Positions 28,046-36,070 of a DNA stretch of 64,000 nucleotides are shown here, in pieces; the stretch's first letter is position 1; each line of letters begins with the position of its first letter. Under the pieces are notes generated by a model. That model was not told the DNA's origin and ran no database searches. It was given only the letters and a program-made list of their open reading frames with translations. Position numbers and translations under genes: made by a program. The stretch is from Methanobacteriota archaeon (lineage in GTDB: Archaea > Thermoplasmatota > Poseidoniia > Poseidoniales > Thalassarchaeaceae): the NCBI GenBank assembly GCA_018650285.1, contig JABIGF010000019.1, positions 1 through 64,000 of the forward strand. Reading direction: 5' to 3'.

Positions 28046-29887
28046 TCACAGCCTGTGTTTGGTCTTTGCAACTCTTCCAGGGCTACCAAAATACTCCCAC
28101 TTTGAAGTCACGCTTCTAGCGCTTCCAAGAAGTTTACCGGACCTGAAAATAAGAACCTCATCGCCCTCTCTTAAATCGCCTACGACCTTGTCAACCATTG
28201 GTGAAAATATGTCACCTTCTAATTTTGGACCGTCCACTAAATGAACCTCTCCAAGAGTTTTACATTCAGATAAATTGGGCAATGTTGATTTTGCAAATGC
28301 AAACCTTCCATCGTTTGGATGCCACATTGCCAACTGCTCTTTTCCTTGCAAAATCTTCCATCTAGGGGGTTTTCCACCCACATGTGCTTTAGCAAGCCAG
28401 TCATCATTTGCATGAAGCCAACGCGAAATGGCTCGCATTTTGATGAGCAAATGTTGTTTCTCACCAATACGATATTCTGGATGGAATTGTTTTGCCGCAG
28501 CATCAGATGCTTCCTTCAAACGGTCAAGTGCATCTGCAGAACCTGCCCCTTCACCTTGACGTGTATCAATTATTTCAGCGGGGATTTCATCGCCATCTAA
28601 ACTAATTCCGCTGTGGTTAATGACCTGCTTGTATCCATTGTTTTGAACGAACGATTTTACCAACTTTTGGATCATTTCTATTTCTTCGCCATCCCAGTCG
28701 CCGGTGACCGGAATATCGTAGTGACCAGCCGGCCATAATTCCTCTAATTCCCTTGGCACTAATCCAAGTGGAGAGGTGACCATAACTTCGTGAATTGGTC
28801 GGTGACGAAGCACTCTTCGGAAACGTCTGTGAGATTGAGACATTGAGTATGGTTTACGAGCACTACATGGGAGTAATACTAGAACTTCTGATTGCTCTGC
28901 AGGTGCACGGTATTCAGTAGCCATGCGATTAATCCAATCAACTATCAATGGGTCTTGACGACTGACTGCGCTATTACAACGCCATTTAGTCCCCTCTTTG
29001 ACGAAGCGGCGCAACGGGGCACCATGAATTTCAATATTATTCAGGCCGTGCAATTCATCCTTCATCATTCGGTCATGGAAACGAAGATGTTCGACCAATT
29101 TAGGAGAATTTAGAGAACGCTTTTCAACCAATTGTCTCAATGTACCACCTGTGATAGCTGACTTTACTGCAGAAAGTTCTCTCTTCCACTCGACTACCTG
29201 TTCGGAGAAGACTGAATCCTCATCAAATTCAGCATTCGGCTTTCTAGCACCATCTGCTGTCAGAAGGTAGCCAAGTGATTCCGCTTGTCGTGAACGGGTG
29301 AAATCATGTAAATCTGCACCAAACCATGTGAGAAGTGCGAGATTGTCTGGCCCTGACAGTCCTGGGCACCAGAGTAGCGCACCGGGAAAACGTGTCCTCA
29401 ATACGGCCAAAGCAGTAGCCAATTTACCAGGGTGGTTCGCTAATTGCAATGAATCAACCAATGCAATAATTTCGGGCTGCTCACCAAGTTCCGCTAATTC
29501 AGAATCATGAATCATCGCTTGCCAAGATATTGCTAGCAACCCACCGAAGGCGCGGCTTTTCAAGCCGCTGTCAGCATCTTCTAACGACGGTGGCAACACA
29601 TGATTCATCTGACAATGCCATTCAGGGCTATCATTGTCAAATGGCATTGCCAAAGCCCCCCGTCCAGTTACTTTCATTGATGCTGGCAAAGAAGTGCTAT
29701 CGTATTCGACGATAAAAGGCATAATTCCAGCTGACAATTCGACTTCATCAACATCTTTCTTGGTTCCAACAAGAGCCGGTGTGCGGCAGATGGGAGATTT
29801 GCGGTCTCCAAGCGCAATAATGCGCGAATGGCGCAATCTTTGGACGACTGTGCGCCCCAAGGTGGAATCAATCACGAAGGGCGCCAC
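28046..29887 (-). CDS. arcS: Archaeosine synthase ArcS (alpha subunit, TgtA2)
   Basis: About 613 aa from a GTG at 29887. The N-terminal half is TGT-like but non-catalytic (LLWCPGLSGPDNLALLTWFGADLHDF). The central ArcS signature LLPCSARKPYSMSQSHRRF is present (about 360), and the C-terminus is a PUA domain (GDEVLIFRSGKLLGSARSV). ArcS converts preQ0 at tRNA position 15 towards archaeosine, lysine-adducting in ArcS-RaSEA systems. The tRNA-guanine transglycosylase TgtA and the RaSEA partner are not in this window. The frame stays open to an ATG at 30007, but that would overlap the divergent surface-protein gene by over 60 bases; family alignment favours the later start near VAPFVIDSTLGRT. Confidence 0.92.
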   Translation of the reverse strand: MAPFVIDSTLGRTVVQRLRHSRIIALGDRKSPICRTPALVGTKKDVDEVELSAGIMPFIVEYDSTSLPASMKVTGRGALAMPFDNDSPEWHCQMNHVLPPSLEDADSGLKSRAFGGLLAISWQAMIHDSELAELGEQPEIIALVDSLQLANHPGKLATALAVLRTRFPGALLWCPGLSGPDNLALLTWFGADLHDFTRSRQAESLGYLLTADGARKPNAEFDEDSVFSEQVVEWKRELSAVKSAITGGTLRQLVEKRSLNSPKLVEHLRFHDRMMKDELHGLNNIEIHGAPLRRFVKEGTKWRCNSAVSRQDPLIVDWINRMATEYRAPAEQSEVLVLLPCSARKPYSMSQSHRRFRRVLRHRPIHEVMVTSPLGLVPRELEELWPAGHYDIPVTGDWDGEEIEMIQKLVKSFVQNNGYKQVINHSGISLDGDEIPAEIIDTRQGEGAGSADALDRLKEASDAAAKQFHPEYRIGEKQHLLIKMRAISRWLHANDDWLAKAHVGGKPPRWKILQGKEQLAMWHPNDGRFAFAKSTLPNLSECKTLGEVHLVDGPKLEGDIFSPMVDKVVGDLREGDEVLIFRSGKLLGSARSVTSKWEYFGSPGRVAKTKHRL

Positions 29888-29939
29888 CTGTGCGCCATAA
29901 TTGAATGATTCTAAATGCCTCGGAGGTTGCCAAGCAGAT

Positions 29940-32177
29940 GTGAGCAGGCTAGCACTACCCACCGCACTAGCAATTTTGCTGCTCTTCGCAGCCATCCCAA
30001 TGGCCAATGAAGAGCCATTTCAACTTGCAGAAAATAGTCAGCCACAACAATCTTCCACCCATTCTCTAGGCGAAGGGGAGACAAATTGGTCGAATACGGT
30101 CATGACTCGCCAGAGTTCATTTTGGGTTGCTATTGATTGCCCGTCAGAAACCGCCTGCGAAGAATTGAATTTGACAGTGACTGATTCGGCAGGCACAGAA
30201 TACACAGAAACAGGGCGTTTTCACCTTGAACTTACTGGAAACCTCTCCTTTGGAGAAACCACTGTTCGCATCACTCGCCTAGGAAATACCGCACAAGATT
30301 TAGTCATTCAACAGATATTCTTTGATACATACTCGGGTGAGTTTGGTGATGCCCCCTCACAAATACCTAATCCTGGAGAAAACAGTTCTAATTGGCCCCT
30401 TGCTGAACTTGATGGTTGCAATGGAGTAGTCACTTGTGGACTGATTGACCGAACGATGATTGACCCCGCAGCAGTCTGGTTGAACGGCAGTTTGGATTCC
30501 CTCGAAGATGCGGATACATTCAAACTCAATAGTAGTTCAAATGAATTGATTGAATTGGAAGTTGTTGCTGTTTCCACCGATATTACAATTGAAGTCTGGA
30601 ATCTTACAGATGAAGATCTCTTCCTTATGGGGCAGTGGCAATTTATGGCTGGTAGCAGTTTTGTACCAACTCGGCTAATTCTTGAACAAACAAATGGAGA
30701 AACTTGGATTTCAATCAACAACGCCGGAGGCGTTGGTCTTTATTCGCTAAGATTGGCAAACCATTCTCAATACTATGAACTACAAAACACAACGAGTGAT
30801 TTTGATTTACCAACCCATCCATATTTTGGATATAGTGGGAATATGACACTTTCTGGCCACATCATTACAGGCGACTTAGGTGATGCTCTTACCATCCAAA
30901 TGGGGTCGCGTAGTACTGTGACGATTGAATGGTATTTCAGCGATGATGCTGAAATCCAAATCCTTGCAAGAGATGGGAATTGGCAGACAATTCACACACT
31001 AACCAATAGAACTGGAAGTATTGATTTCACCGCCCCTGAAAATTCTGACAGAGGCGGTTTTGTAATCACGAATGCTAGCGGGCCCCTAATTTGGTCTGTC
31101 AAAATAATTGAGTGGGGGCCGTGGGATGGAGGATGGGTTGGAGATGCACTTGACCAGCCACCAAATGGCATGGCTGATGCTAACGATATGGCAGCCTTCA
31201 CAGGGGCTAGCGGCAGTATTTCAGGCGAGATTGGTGGAGATGATATTCGCGATGTGTATCTCATTGAGAGAGAAGTTGGTTTCCCCTATCGCTCCCTGCT
31301 AAGTGCAACTATTGAAGGAGACCCTGGCACCTGTACATTGAAACTTGTTCAACTCAACACAACGGCATACAGTTCGTGGAGTACTGTGTCATGGAATCTT
31401 ACAGATATGACTGGCCAACAAGCAAGCACCACACTTGATTTACCACACGGAACCCACCTATTAATTATAGAATCGAGAACTACAACTGAGGTCGGTTATT
31501 CAGTAAACTGGGCTTGGTTGACACCTGAAGGAGCAGAGCCAATTGAAGAAGAATGGGTTGATTATTCTGATGGGATGAAAGGGTTTTACATCTTGATTGG
31601 AATCATTCTATTATTGCCAATGATGGTAGCAATATACTGGAAATTCAATGAGGATGACGAAATTGAAATTGAAGTACATGAAAAGAAACGACTTGAACGC
31701 TTGCGTCAGAGATTGATAAGTGCAGACCCGAATGATTCAATGGACCCAAATGCCTTACTGCACGCATTGGAATCGCTAGCAGACACCGATTGGGAGGCAT
31801 TGACTAAACAATGGGGTGAACCAATGACTAGACACACCACCGAATCTTTAGATCTAGCCATTTGGCAACTTGCCGAATTAGATGGTGCAAAATCAGTCAC
31901 GGTAGGCCTAACTGTTGGCGATGAGAATTGGACACTAGCGGGAATTAGATTCCAAGCAATACAAGGAAGTGAATGGGAAATTATTGCTGTAACACCAGAG
32001 AGTATGTTTGATGGTGATGAAGTATTCTTAGGTGACTTAAAATCACAAAGCAGCCAATTCTACCGCATTGACCTAGCTGGTAAAGCGGAGGGCTTTGATT
32101 TAATTTTATCAGGACTTGTCGGAGGAAACCCTGTTGCAGCAGTCCCTACAAAAGCCGCTTTACTAGAAGAAGAATAA
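29940..32177 (+). CDS. Signal-peptide surface protein with one membrane helix and cytoplasmic tail
   Basis: About 745 aa if read from the GTG at 29940, which gives a standard signal peptide (SRLALPTALAILLLFAAIPM). An ATG at 29901 would add 13 residues. The ectodomain of about 520 residues is beta-rich. It contains repeated PPC-like modules (LDSLEDADTFKLNSSSNELI, LSGHIITGDLGDALTIQM and GEIGGDDIRDVYLIE), similar to bacterial pre-peptidase C-terminal domains. A single transmembrane helix (GFYILIGIILLLPMMVAIYW, about 545-565) precedes a cytoplasmic region of about 180 residues with an acidic, helical character. No protease motif is seen. The start lies back-to-back with arcS, so promoters must overlap the coding ends. 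Confidence 0.78.
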   Translation: MSRLALPTALAILLLFAAIPMANEEPFQLAENSQPQQSSTHSLGEGETNWSNTVMTRQSSFWVAIDCPSETACEELNLTVTDSAGTEYTETGRFHLELTGNLSFGETTVRITRLGNTAQDLVIQQIFFDTYSGEFGDAPSQIPNPGENSSNWPLAELDGCNGVVTCGLIDRTMIDPAAVWLNGSLDSLEDADTFKLNSSSNELIELEVVAVSTDITIEVWNLTDEDLFLMGQWQFMAGSSFVPTRLILEQTNGETWISINNAGGVGLYSLRLANHSQYYELQNTTSDFDLPTHPYFGYSGNMTLSGHIITGDLGDALTIQMGSRSTVTIEWYFSDDAEIQILARDGNWQTIHTLTNRTGSIDFTAPENSDRGGFVITNASGPLIWSVKIIEWGPWDGGWVGDALDQPPNGMADANDMAAFTGASGSISGEIGGDDIRDVYLIEREVGFPYRSLLSATIEGDPGTCTLKLVQLNTTAYSSWSTVSWNLTDMTGQQASTTLDLPHGTHLLIIESRTTTEVGYSVNWAWLTPEGAEPIEEEWVDYSDGMKGFYILIGIILLLPMMVAIYWKFNEDDEIEIEVHEKKRLERLRQRLISADPNDSMDPNALLHALESLADTDWEALTKQWGEPMTRHTTESLDLAIWQLAELDGAKSVTVGLTVGDENWTLAGIRFQAIQGSEWEIIAVTPESMFDGDEVFLGDLKSQSSQFYRIDLAGKAEGFDLILSGLVGGNPVAAVPTKAALLEEE

Positions 32178-32232
32178 TTTATTATTCCCAAACATATTAT
32201 CCAATTAGTAAATTAATTATTGAATTGTTATC

Positions 32233-32251
32233 ATGACACCTTTGGTGTCAT
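32233..32251. repeat. Perfect 8-bp inverted repeat with 3-base loop
   Basis: ATGACACC-TTT-GGTGTCAT lies 56 bases past the stop of the surface-protein gene. It could form an RNA hairpin at the end of that transcript or be a dimeric regulator site. There is no long T-run directly after it. Confidence 0.6.
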
Positions 32252-32430
32252 TATGAAAGATAAGGCACCAATATAATAACGGCTGCCGAGTATACAAATA
32301 ATAGGATTTATTAAAAAATTAGAATATAACAAATAAAAAAGTTAAAATTTGTTAAAAACCGGTTTTGAATCGTAACATTTTTATACCCCCGCCACATCTG
32401 ACCCTATATAGCAATATTATGGTGATTATT
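32252..32430 (+). promoter_or_regulatory. AT-rich non-coding region with palindrome and TATA-like box
   Basis: No ORF is credible here. A perfect 12-base palindrome AAAACCGGTTTT occupies 32355-32366. A TATA-like TTTTTATA lies at 32378-32385, about 45-50 bases before the ATG of the small ORF at 32431, which has GGTG seven bases upstream. A second AT-rich element (CTATATAG, from 32404) follows. The layout (palindrome just upstream of TATA) is what an archaeal promoter with an operator would look like. That reading is inference; no start site is known. The sequence is visibly richer in A+T than the flanking genes. Confidence 0.4.
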
Positions 32431-32511
32431 ATGTGCCAAGAAAAATTCATCCGGGGGGGTCGTCTTCGCAGACGAGTTCGATTTAATGAATGTACATTTG
32501 AAGCCTTGTAA
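32431..32511 (+). CDS. Possible 26-aa Arg-rich micro-ORF over a hairpin
   Basis: ATG to TAA gives the peptide MCQEKFIRGGRLRRRVRFNE followed by CTFEAL. Codons 8-17 include CGG, CGT, CGC, AGA, CGA and CGA: six arginines using five different codons. The same DNA contains a perfect 6-bp stem with a 4-base loop (TCGTCT-TCGC-AGACGA, 32460-32475). It is preceded by a TATA-like box and a weak GGTG and lies about 70 bases before the first tRNA-Arg gene. It could be a chance ORF, or a leader peptide. No homologue is known to me. Confidence 0.3.
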   Translation: MCQEKFIRGGRLRRRVRFNECTFEAL

Positions 32512-32579
32512 TTATTCGGCGCCTCTCATTCTATTAATTAGGCTGAGAAGCGTCTTTAGACAAAATTTGCCGGCACCTT

Positions 32580-32651
32580 GGAGGTGTGGTGTAATGGATA
32601 GCATCGGGGGTTTCGAACCCCTGGATCCCGGTTCAATCCCGGGCACCTTCG
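32580..32651 (+). tRNA. tRNA-Arg (anticodon TCG, reads CGA)
   Basis: A complete cloverleaf can be drawn. The acceptor GGAGGTG pairs with CACCTTC (one G-T). The D stem GTGT/GCAT is weak, with two wobbles. The anticodon stem GGGGG/CCCCT encloses loop TTTCGAA with anticodon TCG at 32613-32615. The T arm is CCCGG-TTCAATC-CCGGG. The discriminator is G and CCA is not encoded. The gene is bracketed by the palindrome GCCGGC at 32569-32574 and 32651-32656; these could pair and extend the acceptor stem in the precursor. Confidence 0.88.
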
Positions 32652-32671
32652 CCGGCATTAATTCGCTATAC

Positions 32672-32747
32672 GGGTGTGTGACTGTAGCGGATATCACTTG
32701 GGACTGCGACTCCCTCGACCTGGGTTCAATTCCCAGCACGCCCACCA
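32672..32747 (+). tRNA. tRNA-Arg-like gene (anticodon GCG) with abnormal D arm, CCA encoded
   Basis: The acceptor GGGTGTG pairs with CACGCCC (one G-T). The T arm CTGGG-TTCAATT-CCCAG is perfect. The anticodon loop CTGCGAC has GCG at 32706-32708, but the first anticodon-stem pair is T-T. In the canonical register the D stem ACTG/TCAC does not pair. A shifted GTGA/TCAC stem would pair perfectly but uses the last acceptor base and removes the two linker bases. A73 and CCA follow directly in the DNA. It may be a diverged, element-borne or decaying tRNA. It starts 20 bases after the first tRNA-Arg. Confidence 0.7.
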
Positions 32748-32797
32748 AATCAAAACAAAATAAAAAGGAGAAACAAAACAAAAAAGGAAGTAATAAT

Positions 32798-33250
32798 ATG
32801 ATGAAAAATATAAGAAAAATTGCGATAAAAACAATCGGTAGAATATCGGATAACGGTCCGCCAATCGTTTCAATCAACGGCATCCTTGGATTCAGGGAGT
32901 ACACCAGATACGAGAATTCATGGTTCTACATAGGTAGGTCGCCCATTAGTAGATGCATTGTCATTATGCAGGACGACTGGGTTGAGATTCACAATGTGTG
33001 CGTAAATGAGCCTGAAGATAGAAGCAAGGGTCACGGCACTGCTATGATTGCAGATATTAGACAAGCTTTCCCAAACCATCACATCTGGGTCAACACGGCC
33101 GAATGCTCGAGAGCGTTCTGGGAAAAGATGGTCGATAGGGGTCACATTGACTCCATCGAAAATGAATACTGGTGGCCTTGCTGGGATACAACCTGCACTA
33201 TTTGTCACCCGACAAGAACAACAGGAAAAAGGAGGTGTGGCTCATGGTGA
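32798..33250 (+). CDS. GNAT-family N-acetyltransferase-like protein with C-terminal Cys cluster
   Basis: 150 aa from ATG ATG at 32798, with GGAAG upstream. The GNAT acetyl-CoA loop is VNEPEDRSKGHGTAMIADI (RxxGxG/A type, about residues 70-88), and AECSRAFWEKMVDRGH matches the late GNAT helix-strand. The C-terminus WPCWDTTCTICHPTR plus a later KRRC adds four cysteines, possibly a metal site, which is unusual for GNATs. All 13 Arg codons are AGA or AGG. The substrate is unknown. First gene of the island operon; its end overlaps the next start by 7 bases. Confidence 0.72.
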   Translation: MMKNIRKIAIKTIGRISDNGPPIVSINGILGFREYTRYENSWFYIGRSPISRCIVIMQDDWVEIHNVCVNEPEDRSKGHGTAMIADIRQAFPNHHIWVNTAECSRAFWEKMVDRGHIDSIENEYWWPCWDTTCTICHPTRTTGKRRCGSW

Positions 33251-33978
33251 GACCAAACGACAAAAGTATCATCCCCCCAGATGATATGATAGACCACAAC
33301 AATGCGAACTTCTCACAGATTGAGAACATCATGACCATCTTTGTTGCCTACAATCAAGTCAACATCCAACAAGGAACACCTTGGGATAACTGGCCTGAAT
33401 GGGAACTTTGCTTGACAGCGATAAATCCAGATATCCACTTTGAAGTTGAGGAGGATTCGAATGAAATCAAAGCCGTAAGAGAGCACTGGTTGGCTGTGAT
33501 GCAGTTCATACACGACTCAGAGCACATCGAGTTCGATGGCTATGCCATCACTGTAAATGGTGTCCATGGGAACACTTTCAACTTCGTTATCTGCTTTCAA
33601 ACCGAAATGTGGGGTGACCCTATAATGACAAAAGATGGTGAAGAGGAATGTTTCAGTGGCATTGGATTGGTCCCCATGCCTTTCCCGCATATCATGCCTA
33701 GCGAAATCGGGCATAGCCTTGGGCCCCTTTGGGTGTGCCCAGAACACGTACCAAAGTACGGTGGTGAGCAATTCTATTGTTCAGAGGGTTCAATTTGCAT
33801 TAGCAAGGATATTGATGGGGCATTTCCATTAGCACTATACTCCCTACTGAATCTCTGTATTGATGATACTAAAATATGGGCAGATGCTTGTGCAAGAGAC
33901 CTTGAGTTACATGATAATTTGCACAGGATGAATGAAAAATGGCCCGGCGGAATACCGGAAGATTGGGAGTACCAATGA
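33244..33978 (+). CDS. Island protein of unknown function, 244 aa
   Basis: It starts at the ATG at 33244, preceded by a strong GGAGGTG six bases away; a longer frame upstream overlaps the GNAT gene and is rejected. The protein is soluble, acidic, and rich in Trp, His, Cys, Met and Pro. It has the segment GIGLVPMPFPHIMPSEIGHS and a cysteine set (WVCPEHVPKYGGEQFYCSEG). No signal peptide, membrane helix or known motif was recognised. All Arg codons seen are AGA or AGG. The C-terminus ends in an acidic-aromatic WPGGIPEDWEYQ. It is transcribed with the neighbours, judging by spacing. Confidence 0.65.
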   Translation: MVRPNDKSIIPPDDMIDHNNANFSQIENIMTIFVAYNQVNIQQGTPWDNWPEWELCLTAINPDIHFEVEEDSNEIKAVREHWLAVMQFIHDSEHIEFDGYAITVNGVHGNTFNFVICFQTEMWGDPIMTKDGEEECFSGIGLVPMPFPHIMPSEIGHSLGPLWVCPEHVPKYGGEQFYCSEGSICISKDIDGAFPLALYSLLNLCIDDTKIWADACARDLELHDNLHRMNEKWPGGIPEDWEYQ

Positions 33979-33987
33979 GGTGAAAAA

Positions 33988-34188
33988 ATGTTAGAAAAAG
34001 AACTGAAAGAACTGATAATAGCAATGAAAATGTTGATTGATGCGAAAACTGCAAACTTGGCAGTTGAAACTGAATTCGACAAAATCAGACTAAAAGATTT
34101 TGTCAAGCACGCAGAGAGACAAGGACTCAATATGAATGAAAATGACAACCCTTCGTGGCCAGATGATTTTGAGGAGGACTGGGAATGA
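33988..34188 (+). CDS. Small acidic helical island protein, 66 aa
   Basis: The ATG at 33988 follows GAGGTGAAAAA, nine bases after the previous stop. Residues 1-45 are predicted helical (LEKELKELIIAMKMLIDAK), then the chain becomes acidic with a Trp-rich end (NPSWPDDFEEDWE). Its acidic-aromatic C-terminus resembles that of the preceding 244-aa protein. Its stop overlaps the next ATG (ATGA), implying translational coupling to the peptidase-like gene. It could be an inhibitor, substrate or chaperone of that peptidase; this rests on position only. Confidence 0.6.
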   Translation: MLEKELKELIIAMKMLIDAKTANLAVETEFDKIRLKDFVKHAERQGLNMNENDNPSWPDDFEEDWE

Positions 34189-34730
34189 GCCTTCTTTGGA
34201 AGCCAAACGCGAACGCACCTTTGTGGGATGCTGCAGATGAGGATGAGTCCGACGGGCCATTCTTTGACTACCTTGAGTTGGCGCACATCAGGCAATCAGG
34301 TCCAACCTGTGTGCCAACTACATTGGCGATGTTGGCTAGAGCCACGGGAGCAAATGTAGAGCCTGAGGATTTCATGCCTCTCATCAATTCACAATCACCA
34401 CATTCGTGGTCGAAAGCACTAGCACCCTACGGATTGCAATTGGCGTACTGTAACAACGATTTGAGGAGACTTGAGTACTATATTGACGAGCTCACCGATT
34501 ACGATGACTTGTTCTTGCTGTGCTTCTACTCTCAAGACCCACCTTATGAGCCAGATGAGAATGGGAAATTGTGTACTGCACACATAGTGACACTGCACAA
34601 AGATAGAATCATTGATACAGCCAAATCGGACCAATATGCAAATGGCAAGGCGAGCGATTATCACAGGCTCGCAAGACAGACGAAGAGAATCTTCAGAGTG
34701 GTTCCGAAGGGACATGCGAGGTGTGTGTGA
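34185..34730 (+). CDS. C39/papain-like cysteine peptidase
   Basis: 181 aa. The segment HIRQSGPTCVPTTLAMLARA (about 34-53) has the papain-clan layout with oxyanion Gln37 and nucleophile Cys42. CTAHIVTLHKDRIIDTAKSD (about 129-149) supplies the His (about 132) and the following Asp (about 144). Order, spacing and the helix after Cys match C39/C39_2-like peptidases. No ABC transporter domain or signal peptide is attached, so it is a free cytoplasmic enzyme. GGAGGA precedes its ATG, which overlaps the stop of the 66-aa gene. Substrate unknown; the small neighbouring proteins are candidates. A protease-fold enzyme with a different reaction (for example transglutaminase) is possible. Confidence 0.72.
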   Translation: MSLLWKPNANAPLWDAADEDESDGPFFDYLELAHIRQSGPTCVPTTLAMLARATGANVEPEDFMPLINSQSPHSWSKALAPYGLQLAYCNNDLRRLEYYIDELTDYDDLFLLCFYSQDPPYEPDENGKLCTAHIVTLHKDRIIDTAKSDQYANGKASDYHRLARQTKRIFRVVPKGHARCV

Positions 34731-36070
34731 TGCTATGGAAGGGCAATCACTTATTCTGCAACGTACCGTTGCCGAAAGCCGACGATAGGCCTCTCATTGT
34801 GTCGCACCCTGGTGCCCACATGAACTACCTCGCATCGTGGAACGTGATGGTCGAACACGGCGAGCCATTCGTGCTCGTTTGTGATGACCTTGGACCCGCG
34901 TACCCCGACGGATGGTGGGCACAGCACAGCAAAGATGGGATGGAATACTTCGCAAGACTCCAAAACCCACAAGGGGTTGGGCAAGCCTACAGAAATCCCG
35001 ACCTATCATTTCAGAATTTGCTGGTGCACAGAGGGTTGGATGCCAACAAAGGAATGGAAGATTTCCCCTTAATTGACATCATGTATGTCGATTTCATCGA
35101 AATCTTCCTGAAGTACAATGGTGAAGTTGACTGGAGACCAACTTTCATGGCAGCTGCTCCCAAAATGGTGGAGAAGGTCAGAGATGGCGGTGTGCTCATC
35201 ATCGACAGGAAAAACGTGCACGAGGATTACGACCAATGGTTGGAATTCCCTCAAGGCGAATTCGAGGTCTCGCCTGGGATCACGTTGGAACATGTCGGCA
35301 AAGGTGAGTGGCTCATACTCGACATGCCATTGAATGGAGGCGGCAGAGATGAAATCCATGCTGAAGTCTTCAGGGTGTCCAACAGCAACCCCCCAGGAAA
35401 TCCCGATGATTTCCTAGCGACTCTAATGAAAGAGAGGAGATTAGCCCCTAAAGATTTGGAGGGTTTCAAGGGAACCTTACCTACAAGATGGCCAGGGCAC
35501 CCTACATTGGATGATTACACTGAGAGACTATTCAATCATTATGATCACCCTGACGCCTTCGATAGGCCCGATTATCCAGAACCGCTGGAGAGTTCTTGGA
35601 AGAGTGAAAAGTACGACGAATGGCTACAGTGGTTGATTAACCACCCAGAGTCGTTGAGACCCATTGAGAGAAACGAGAGAATCATGCAGATGGGCAGCAC
35701 AACAGTGAGGTTGGTCCATGGCACCATTTTGGCACATCTCGATTGGTTGCAAACCAAAGACGCGAGTCTCGTGGTGAGAGATGCTCTAAGGGAGAGTTGT
35801 CTTGCAGAGAATCTCTTCTTGGGGAAAAATGCGGCCAATTTACAGCCGTTCATGAGATGGAAGAAACCCATCAGACACATGAGGTGGTCTGGACCCGATG
35901 CCACACCGAATTTGACCAGAGAGTTACTGAAACTTTCGAAGAGTAACGTGATGGCCACCATCTCGCATGGTATTGCAACTTTGGAAGAACTTGAAGCCGC
36001 CCTTACCGACTACGATGGCGAGGTTGAGGAATTGGTGATTTTCCACTTGGATGAGGAGGACTACAGATGA
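34730..36070 (+). CDS. Large island protein of unknown function, possible Rossmann/methyltransferase-like segment
   Basis: 446 aa from the ATG at 34730, which overlaps the stop of the peptidase gene (TGATG). The middle segment LIDIMYVDFIEIFLKYNG followed by PKMVEKVRDGGVLIIDRKN (about 115-160) resembles motifs IV-V of class I methyltransferases, but no GxGxG SAM loop is evident at the N-terminus. The second half is helical with TLPTRWPGHPTLDDYTERLF and ends acidic (LVIFHLDEEDYR). All Arg codons, about 30, are AGA or AGG. Function cannot be assigned; the methyltransferase-like reading is weak. Confidence 0.6.
   Translation: MLWKGNHLFCNVPLPKADDRPLIVSHPGAHMNYLASWNVMVEHGEPFVLVCDDLGPAYPDGWWAQHSKDGMEYFARLQNPQGVGQAYRNPDLSFQNLLVHRGLDANKGMEDFPLIDIMYVDFIEIFLKYNGEVDWRPTFMAAAPKMVEKVRDGGVLIIDRKNVHEDYDQWLEFPQGEFEVSPGITLEHVGKGEWLILDMPLNGGGRDEIHAEVFRVSNSNPPGNPDDFLATLMKERRLAPKDLEGFKGTLPTRWPGHPTLDDYTERLFNHYDHPDAFDRPDYPEPLESSWKSEKYDEWLQWLINHPESLRPIERNERIMQMGSTTVRLVHGTILAHLDWLQTKDASLVVRDALRESCLAENLFLGKNAANLQPFMRWKKPIRHMRWSGPDATPNLTRELLKLSKSNVMATISHGIATLEELEAALTDYDGEVEELVIFHLDEEDYR

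Noticed and set aside
32512-32904. 130-aa minus-strand ORF
   Set aside because: It is antisense to both tRNA genes and to the GNAT gene start; its apparent hydrophobic run comes from the A-rich leader read backwards.
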